Origin: Candidatus Sungbacteria bacterium RIFCSPLOWO2_01_FULL_47_10
GTDB taxonomy: Bacteria > Patescibacteriota > Minisyncoccia > Sungbacterales > GWA2-42-14
Length of the DNA: 10,633 bases
Assembly (NCBI GenBank): GCA_001820675.1
Contig: MHQO01000028.1
Location: 1-10,633, forward strand
Reading direction: 5' to 3'
The position numbers and the translations under genes were made by a program. Positions 6,447 through 10,633 of the stretch are shown here, one piece after another; positions within the stretch are counted from its first letter, which is position 1; each line of letters opens with the position of its first letter. Below the pieces are notes generated by a model. The model was not told the DNA's origin. It made no database searches and saw only the letters and a list, made by a program, of their open reading frames with translations.

Positions 6447-6713
6447 TTATCGCTTCTTTCCGCGATAAATTGCATCATTCGTAAACGTGATAAGTTCATC
6501 TAAGGTGATAATTTCCGCTTTCAGTTTCTTAAAATCGTCCCGTCTTCCGAGCGCTTCAAGGCCGGGTTCAAGCGAGAGATACACAAGCTGGCGCCTGCCG
6601 TATGTTTTTATGCGTATGACTTTTCCGACCACGCGGCGCTTGATCGTCGGTTCGATGTATCTGACAATCATGCCCCGCGATATTTTTGTTCGCGTGCCGA
6701 TTCTCTGTGCCAT
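6447..6713 (-). CDS. Small basic hypothetical protein, 88 aa
   Basis: Unrecognised. Strongly basic, with Arg/Lys spread through residues 6-53 and at the C-terminus (GKKR). The pattern of short strands around SRGMIVRYIEP, VGKVIRIKTYG and QLVYLSL suggests a small SH3-like barrel, followed by one helix (about 57-69) and an acidic turn. This would fit nucleic-acid binding, but that rests on charge and strand pattern only. No cysteine, signal peptide or membrane segment. The start is well supported: GGAG (complement of 6722-6725) lies 8 nt before the ATG, and a near-consensus promoter lies just upstream. It shares the bidirectional terminator with rel. Confidence 0.8.
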   Translation of the reverse strand: MAQRIGTRTKISRGMIVRYIEPTIKRRVVGKVIRIKTYGRRQLVYLSLEPGLEALGRRDDFKKLKAEIITLDELITFTNDAIYRGKKR

Positions 6714-6754
6714 GCTTTTTTCTCCATATTAAAATTAAAGAGCGGATATTTCTC

Positions 6755-6782
6755 ATCATAACTGCGATGGTTCAATTGTCAA
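6755..6782 (-). promoter_or_regulatory. Promoter of the 88-aa gene
   Basis: On the minus strand TTGACA (6782 down to 6777), 16 bp, TATGAT (6760 down to 6755; 5 of 6). Transcription would start near 6748, giving a leader of about 35 nt that contains the Shine-Dalgarno. Confidence 0.75.
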
Positions 6783-6798
6783 ACAAACCTTATGCAAC

Positions 6799-6820
6799 AA
6801 AAATCGGCCGGAGGGGCCGA
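6799..6820 (-). terminator. Rho-independent terminator of the PDZ gene
   Basis: Read on the minus strand: stem TCGGCC / GGCCGA (6820-6815 / 6809-6804) with a 5-nt loop, then TTTTT (6803-6799). It follows the TAA stop at 6829-6827 by only 6 nt. Confidence 0.85.
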
Positions 6821-6826
6821 GTGTCG

Positions 6827-7201
6827 TTATTGTCGTTGAAAATTAATTTTTTCTCTTTTTATCGTAATGATACCGCAGCCGACCTTATCAAAAGAGTAGA
6901 GGCAAAGTTTAACTTCGGTTCCTTCGGGCCCCCTGACCGCTTTAACGATCTCCTCATTCGTCATTTCGCCAACATTTTTTCCATTAATCTCAGCCACGAT
7001 ATCGCCAATCTTTAATCCAGCCCTTTCTGCCGGCCCGCCCCTTAAGAGTTCGTCTATAAAAAGCAGATTTTGTGGGCCATTTTCGAAATCAACCCTGTAA
7101 AAAGACGAGCCGATGCCGCCATATTCTTCCGCAAAAACAGTGGGAACGGCCAAAGAAAGAGCCAATCCGATAATTGCAAAGAACGCTGCATGTCGCTTCA
7201 T
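6827..7201 (-). CDS. Secreted stand-alone PDZ-domain protein, 124 aa
   Basis: Residues 1-24 are a classical signal peptide: basic MKRH, a hydrophobic core AAFFAIIGLALSLAV, and a PTVFA|EE cleavage site (signal peptidase I). Residues about 40-115 are a PDZ domain of the type found in C-terminal processing proteases and HtrA: an LLFIDELLRG carboxylate-binding region, GGPAERAGLKIGD (55-67), then IVAEINGKNV, and EEIVKAVRGPEGTEV. No protease domain follows, and the protein ends about ten residues after the PDZ fold. It may bind peptide C-termini outside the cell, as a partner or adaptor of a protease encoded elsewhere (inference). Exactly two cysteines (C99 and C108) could pair. The ribosome binding site is weak (GGGA about 10 nt upstream). 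It has its own promoter and terminator. Confidence 0.92.
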   Translation of the reverse strand: MKRHAAFFAIIGLALSLAVPTVFAEEYGGIGSSFYRVDFENGPQNLLFIDELLRGGPAERAGLKIGDIVAEINGKNVGEMTNEEIVKAVRGPEGTEVKLCLYSFDKVGCGIITIKREKINFQRQ

Positions 7202-7239
7202 TTTTTGTTTCCCGTGCTCTTGTCAGGGAACTCTTTCAC

Positions 7240-7268
7240 ATCTTAACCATCCGGTGATACCTTGTCAA
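7240..7268 (-). promoter_or_regulatory. Promoter of the PDZ gene
   Basis: On the minus strand TTGACA (7268 down to 7263), 17 bp, TAAGAT (7245 down to 7240; 4 of 6). The -35 begins 2 nt after the T-run of the parB terminator, so terminator and next promoter are fused back to back. Confidence 0.65.
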
Positions 7269-7270
7269 AC

Positions 7271-7290
7271 AAAAACCGGCCTTGTGGCCG
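7271..7290 (-). terminator. Rho-independent terminator of parAB
   Basis: On the minus strand a stem CGGCC (7290-7286) / GGCCG (7281-7277), loop ACAA, then G and TTTTT (7275-7271). It lies 22 nt after the parB stop codon. Confidence 0.75.
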
Positions 7291-7312
7291 ATTCACATCT
7301 GATAAACTGAAA

Positions 7313-8461
7313 TTACACTTCCCGTATCATTTTATCCAAAATATTCCGCAATTCTTCTTCCGAGTAAAACTCGACAATAATTCTGCCCTTCCCCCCATCC
7401 ATTTTGACGAGCGAGACCCGCGTTCCCAGCATGTCTTCAAGCTGTTTTTGCCATGCCCTGTCGGTCTGCTCAAGACGGGTGATATCTTTCCGGTGGGGAA
7501 TCGGACGGTGCCCCAGGAGGGCGCGCGCGGCAAATTCTGATTCTCGCACGTTGATTTTTGTGCGAAGAATTTCTTCCAAGAGTTGTTTTTGTTTCTGCGG
7601 CTCTCCCGAAAGCATAAGGAGCGCTCTGCCATGTCCTTCTGAAATCGTATTTTTGCGGATGAATTCCTGCGCTTCGGCAGGCAGAGTGAGAATGCGGAGG
7701 CTGTTTGTCACATATTCGCGGGATTTGCCTATTTTTTCCGAAATCTCTTTTTGTGTAAGGCGAAAATCATCCGCAAGCTGTCTGAAGGCAAGGGCTCGTT
7801 CAACCGGGTTTAAGTCCTCGCGCTGGACATTTTCGATAAGGGCAAGCTCAAGCTTGAGCCGGTCATGAAGCTTGTCTTTTCTGATGATGACGGGCACTTC
7901 GCGAAGTCCCGCGAGTTGGGCCGCCCGCCACCTGCGCTCGCCCGCGATGAGCTGGTAACGAACCGAAATGCCCCGGGCTGATTCTTCTTCTGTTTTTGTG
8001 ACGAGAAGCGGCTGAAGCACGCCGTAATTTCTAATTGAGTCCGCAAGACTCGCGAGCGCTTCTTCTTCAAATTCGCGCCGCGGCTGAAAGGGATTGGGTA
8101 CGATTTTTTCCGCTTCAATCCAAAAAACCGATTCTGCTTGTCTGGGCGAGCTGTGCTTGGGCAATTCGCGAAATTCCGATAGATCGGGTTTTTTCGTTTG
8201 GATATCCGTCTGCACAAATGATTGCTGTGCAAGAATGCCGGGTGCCGGTGTTTCGGCATGGTTGGCGGTTGCGACAACCGTTTCTTCTATTTTTGGTCTA
8301 TCGGAGAAATGTGGAGAATCCGATGCAAAGCGGATTTCATACGATAATTCTTCGAGATTTTCCTGGTATGTCAAAATATCCTCCGCAAGATGCCGGGATG
8401 GTTCGTTTGGTACGCTTTCTTTTGGTATGAGGGATTCTAATCCTTTGCCTAATGGGTTCAT
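7313..8461 (-). CDS. parB: Chromosome partitioning protein ParB/Spo0J
   Basis: ParB is a CTP-dependent DNA clamp that loads at parS sites and works with ParA in chromosome segregation. 382 residues from ATG 8461. The start is chosen because MNPLGKGLESLIP matches the conserved N-terminal ParA-stimulating motif (usually MxxLGKGLxALI). The ParB N-terminal domain spans about 112-215 with NPFQPRR (123-129), the nucleotide-binding box GERRWRA (174-180) and IENVQREDLNP (209-219). The parS-binding helix-turn-helix is at about 235-258, then GHGRALL (277-283). The C-terminal dimerisation domain is about 335-382. Residues 15-110 form an unusually long, Pro/Ser/Glu-rich linker. A longer in-frame opening to 8536 would translate the upstream heptamer repeat and is not credible. 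Downstream of parA, 86 bp apart. Confidence 0.96.
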   Translation of the reverse strand: MNPLGKGLESLIPKESVPNEPSRHLAEDILTYQENLEELSYEIRFASDSPHFSDRPKIEETVVATANHAETPAPGILAQQSFVQTDIQTKKPDLSEFRELPKHSSPRQAESVFWIEAEKIVPNPFQPRREFEEEALASLADSIRNYGVLQPLLVTKTEEESARGISVRYQLIAGERRWRAAQLAGLREVPVIIRKDKLHDRLKLELALIENVQREDLNPVERALAFRQLADDFRLTQKEISEKIGKSREYVTNSLRILTLPAEAQEFIRKNTISEGHGRALLMLSGEPQKQKQLLEEILRTKINVRESEFAARALLGHRPIPHRKDITRLEQTDRAWQKQLEDMLGTRVSLVKMDGGKGRIIVEFYSEEELRNILDKMIREV

Positions 8462-8467
8462 TATTTG

Positions 8468-8543
8468 CGCGAATGAACACGAATTTGAGCACGAATTTTC
8501 GCGAATCGCGAATGTATTCGTGATATTCGTGGCCATATTCGTG
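8468..8543. repeat. Heptamer cluster CRCGAAT between parA and parB
   Basis: Eight heptamers fill 76 bp: CGCGAAT at 8468, CACGAAT at 8478 and 8490, CGCGAAT at 8500 and 8507, then inverted ATTCGTG at 8516, 8525 and 8537. That is five in one orientation followed by three in the other, so the block can also fold on itself. It occupies nearly the whole 86-bp spacer between the parA stop and the parB ATG. Similar ATTCGTG-rich blocks are, as far as I recall, common dispersed repeats in environmental bacteria; here its place in the segregation operon also makes a regulatory or centromere-like role thinkable. Confidence 0.75.
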
Positions 8544-8547
8544 TAAA

Positions 8548-9321
8548 TTAGCGAGAGAGTTTTTCTATCATCAATATCTCTTCCGCCAATCTTCTATATG
8601 CCTTAGCCCCGTGTGAATATGGGTCGTAATGCAGGATCGTTTTTCCAAAGCTCGGGGCTTCCGCCAAGCTGACATTTCGCGGGATCGTCGTGTCAAAAAC
8701 ATACCCGGGGAATTTGCGCCTGGTTTCTTTTGCAACGGCGCGGTTAAGGCGCGATTTCCGGTCGTACATCGTCAAGAGTGTGCCCATCACTTCGATCTTT
8801 GTCTTCAGATTCTTATTTATAAGCGTAATGGTTTTCAGAAGTTCGGCAAGCCCCTCGAGGGAATAATATTCGCACTGAACCGGTATGATGACTTTATGCG
8901 AGGCGGTGAGGGCATTGACGGTCAGGAGGCCAAGCGATGGGGGAGAATCAATGATGATGTAATCATAATCTTTAGCAATCGATTGCAGTGCGTCTTTAAG
9001 ACGAAATTCTCTTCTTTTTGCCTTGACCAGTTCGATGGTCGCTCCGGCAAGATCGGTCGATGCGGGAAGAATATCGAGCCCAATGAGACGTGTTTGCTTA
9101 ATGACATTTCGCGGGCTGATATCATCGATTATGATATGATAGACCGTCTGTTTTACGTTTTTTGGGTTGATACCCACCCCCGATGTTGCATTTGCCTGGG
9201 GGTCGATATCAACCAAGAGAACCTTTTTTCCGAGCGCCCGAAGGTATGCCGAAGCCGAAACCGCCGTTGTGGTTTTTCCCACGCCGCCCTTTTGGTTGCA
9301 GAAGGAAATAATTCGTACCAT
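8548..9321 (-). CDS. parA: Chromosome partitioning ATPase ParA/Soj
   Basis: Deviant Walker ATPase that binds the nucleoid as an ATP dimer and pulls ParB-parS complexes apart. 257 residues. Deviant Walker A KGGVGKTTT (11-19) with the signature Lys11, the A' motif LVDIDPQAN (36-44), and Walker B YIIIDSPPSLG (121-131). The C-terminal part holds TMYDRKSRLN and TTIPRNVSLAEAPSFGK, with basic residues used for non-specific DNA binding. There is no N-terminal helix-turn-helix, so it is the chromosomal Soj type, not a plasmid type Ia autorepressor. The ATG at 9321 has no Shine-Dalgarno but lies 8 nt after a near-consensus -10, so its mRNA is probably leaderless. First gene of a parA-parB operon, divergent from tRNA-Leu. 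Confidence 0.96.
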   Translation of the reverse strand: MVRIISFCNQKGGVGKTTTAVSASAYLRALGKKVLLVDIDPQANATSGVGINPKNVKQTVYHIIIDDISPRNVIKQTRLIGLDILPASTDLAGATIELVKAKRREFRLKDALQSIAKDYDYIIIDSPPSLGLLTVNALTASHKVIIPVQCEYYSLEGLAELLKTITLINKNLKTKIEVMGTLLTMYDRKSRLNRAVAKETRRKFPGYVFDTTIPRNVSLAEAPSFGKTILHYDPYSHGAKAYRRLAEEILMIEKLSR

Positions 9322-9329
9322 ACGGGGTA

Positions 9330-9358
9330 AGTATACTGCTTTTTATTGAAATTTTCAA
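9330..9358 (-). promoter_or_regulatory. parAB promoter, leaderless geometry
   Basis: On the minus strand TTGAAA (9358 down to 9353), exactly 17 bp, TATACT (9335 down to 9330; 5 of 6). Eight nucleotides (TACCCCGT) separate it from the parA ATG, so a leader of 0-2 nt is expected. Its -35 region interlocks with that of the divergent tRNA promoter. Confidence 0.75.
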
Positions 9359-9374
9359 GTTTTTTGTGTACGAT
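9346..9374 (+). promoter_or_regulatory. Candidate tRNA-Leu promoter
   Basis: TTGAAA (9346-9351), 17 bp, TACGAT (9369-9374), or alternatively GATAAT (9372-9377) with a long 20-bp spacer. Either places the start at or within about 3 nt of the tRNA 5' end at 9383. Confidence 0.5.
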
Positions 9375-9382
9375 AATTATGC

Positions 9383-9467
9383 GCCCGGGTGGTGGAATTG
9401 GCAGACACGCACGACTCAAAATCGTGTGCCGAAAGGCATGGGAGTTCGACTCTCCCCCCGGGCACCA
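9383..9467 (+). tRNA. tRNA-Leu (anticodon CAA)
   Basis: 85 nt, including an encoded CCA. Acceptor stem GCCCGGG (9383-9389) pairs perfectly with CCCGGGC (9457-9463), discriminator A9464, CCA 9465-9467. Anticodon stem CACGA/TCGTG (9410-9414/9422-9426) encloses CTCAAAA, anticodon CAA at 9417-9419, decoding UUG. A long variable arm TGCC-GAAA-GGCA (9427-9438) marks it as class II, as expected for leucine. T-arm GGGAG-TTCGACT-CTCCC (9440-9456). D-arm with GG is present. Apparently a single tRNA unit divergent from parA. Confidence 0.98.
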
Positions 9468-9588
9468 CGAAAGAAATGTCGAGTTTTCGGAGTTCGCCTC
9501 GCTTCGCTCGGCCACTAATTTGTATTCAATTTTGGGGGTAAAAACGAATTGGCGGTTTCGCATTTTTTGGGAAGAAAATTTTTTCATC

Positions 9589-10512
9589 ATGAAGCAAAAA
9601 GGATTTTTAAATATATTTTTAGTGGTTATTATAGCAGTTATCCTTATTGGGACCGGTTCATATTTTGTTATAACAAGAAACAAACCCAAATTATCGAAGG
9701 AATCTTTAAATAGTACAGCGCAGCGTGGGGAAGTAACAGATAATAATACAATTTATGACAGTAAACCACCATTATGTGGAGAAGAGGAACTTCGTAATCA
9801 ACGACTGACAAATAACCAAATAGTTTGGCATCTTGATATTGCTCCGAAAGTTGTAAGCGCAACGAAGCAGGCTGAAGTTACATTTAAGGCTGATGTAGGA
9901 GATAGCCCAAGCCTTATTCCGGAAAGTGTCGAACTTCTTCGTTTCAATAAAAACATGGAAGTAATAAAAAGCTATGGGAAGATGGAGGATAAGGGACCGG
10001 ATAAAATAGATCCTAGTAGAAAAGTCCGCATATTTACATTAAAGGTATTTCTTAACGAATCTTTGCCAGACAGCACCGATCCATGGAAAAGTGTGATTAT
10101 GTTCGGAGTTGCAGCGGAGTATAAAGGACTTCCCTGTAAATCTTTTTATGGTCTTGGTATACATGGCGGAGGAACACCCGATAACTATATTCGAGTCGTT
10201 CCTCCGTCCATAAGTCCCGAAGAAATGTTTGCACAATTAGCCGATGAACTCGAGCGGCGTGACTTCGTTGCGGTTCAGAAACATTTCACTGATAAATCAA
10301 GAAGTCAAGAGGTGAGGACTTTTTTTGAACAAATGAGTGAAGCGGAAATCAAAGACTTTGCAACTGGATTTAGAAATGCAAAACTGAAAACCAACTATGA
10401 TGACGAAATGCGCATATACGAAGCAACTTTCACTGATGAAGGTGGTATCCGTAGGATCAGCGAGATACGGCTTCAACGTTCGACAAACGGTGAATGGGTA
10501 ATTGATCTTTAG
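9589..10512 (+). CDS. Membrane-anchored hypothetical protein, 307 aa
   Basis: Unrecognised. A longer in-frame opening (from 9346) runs through the tRNA and is rejected; ATG 9589 starts a sensible N-terminus, although no good Shine-Dalgarno is seen. Residues 1-4 are MKQK, then G5-F6 and a hydrophobic helix to about residue 28: a signal anchor, or a pilin-like leader cut after Gly5, though the Glu expected five residues after the cleavage site is absent. Residues 30-55 are a polar linker. Residues about 75-200 are beta-rich, a possible Ig-like domain, with exactly two cysteines (C63 in PPLCGEE and C184 in GLPCKSF). Residues about 208-307 (SPEEMFAQLADELERRDF to WVIDL) have the helix-then-strand order of an NTF2-like domain. 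The domain guesses are weak; the extracytoplasmic location is likely. Confidence 0.85.
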   Translation: MKQKGFLNIFLVVIIAVILIGTGSYFVITRNKPKLSKESLNSTAQRGEVTDNNTIYDSKPPLCGEEELRNQRLTNNQIVWHLDIAPKVVSATKQAEVTFKADVGDSPSLIPESVELLRFNKNMEVIKSYGKMEDKGPDKIDPSRKVRIFTLKVFLNESLPDSTDPWKSVIMFGVAAEYKGLPCKSFYGLGIHGGGTPDNYIRVVPPSISPEEMFAQLADELERRDFVAVQKHFTDKSRSQEVRTFFEQMSEAEIKDFATGFRNAKLKTNYDDEMRIYEATFTDEGGIRRISEIRLQRSTNGEWVIDL

Positions 10513-10553
10513 GCCTAATTCGGAAATTTTTCGCCAAAGAAAAACTTGAAATT

Positions 10554-10599
10554 GTCATTCGTGCGGCTCACTTCGACTTCGCTCAGTACAAGTAGCCGC
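10554..10599. repeat. Dispersed-repeat-like tail after the last gene
   Basis: The 121 bp after 10512 hold no gene. CACTTCGACTTCGCTCAGT (10570 onward) resembles the CTTCGACTTCGCTCAG repeats found between genes in many bacteria, and GCGGCT (10563-10568) pairs with AGCCGC (10594-10599) around it. A related CGCTTCGCTCGG lies at about 9503-9514, upstream of the same gene. Confidence 0.45.
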
Positions 10600-10633
10600 T
10601 TTATACAACCGCGTTCTCGCGCGGGCGGCGGGA

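Noticed and set aside
7656..7676. REP-like ATTCCTGC...GCAGG inside parB
   Set aside because: It encodes conserved ParB residues (the PAEAQEFIRK region), so the resemblance is probably coincidental.
8462..8536. Upstream in-frame extension of parB
   Set aside because: It only translates the CRCGAAT repeat block; the conserved ParB N-terminus begins at ATG 8461.
8629..9330. Long open frame opposite parA
   Set aside because: An antisense shadow of a conserved ATPase, with low-complexity, Cys/Arg-rich content; no start signals.
9346..9588. Protein-coding extension of the last gene
   Set aside because: The frame runs through a perfect tRNA-Leu gene; the real start with its membrane anchor is ATG 9589.
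1..10633. Recoded UGA (as in some Patescibacteria)
   Set aside because: No in-frame TGA interrupts any conserved gene, and TGA serves as the stop of the 3921 gene.

Overview
The window looks like a piece of a small, streamlined bacterial chromosome, most likely from the Candidate Phyla Radiation (Patescibacteria, Parcubacteria-like). This is an inference from gene style: a short Rel/SpoT lacking its middle domains, a Soj/Spo0J pair with a long ParB linker, several small anchored or secreted proteins of unknown function, a 'KGF' single-helix N-terminus on the last gene, and mostly one gene per transcription unit. All intact genes read through with the standard bacterial code (TAA, TAG and TGA stops). 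No phage, IS, CRISPR or defence gene is visible.

Left part, plus strand. 100-1146 is an unrecognised 348-aa protein. A 92-bp gap with a 10-bp-periodic GATA repeat leads into glmS (1239-3110), which has no ATG next to its catalytic cysteine. A small membrane-anchored protein (3191-3643) ends in a terminator. A 277-bp gap then holds a nested palindromic, MITE/REP-like element, followed by a GNAT-like unknown (3921-4532) with its own terminator. Next is a bifunctional-type Rel (4618-6348) whose promoter puts the transcript start on the ATG. A bidirectional terminator at 6419-6445 closes the plus-strand block.

Right part, minus strand. Reading right to left from about 9321: parA (Soj), an 86-bp spacer packed with eight heptamers (CRCGAAT and its complement), parB (Spo0J), a terminator, a secreted stand-alone PDZ protein, a terminator, and a basic 88-aa protein. 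Divergent from parA, on the plus strand, is tRNA-Leu(CAA), followed by an anchored 307-aa unknown protein (9589-10512) and a repeat-rich tail.

Functionally this is housekeeping: cell-wall amino sugar supply (GlmS), (p)ppGpp turnover (Rel), chromosome segregation (ParA/ParB) and translation (tRNA-Leu), interleaved with lineage-type unknowns. The items most worth a second look are at the level of initiation and non-coding DNA: the ATG-less glmS with its GATA array, the leaderless promoters of rel and parA, the heptamer cluster between parA and parB, and the shortened Rel with LVKD in place of RxKD. I do not see convincing evidence for a wholly new multi-gene system.
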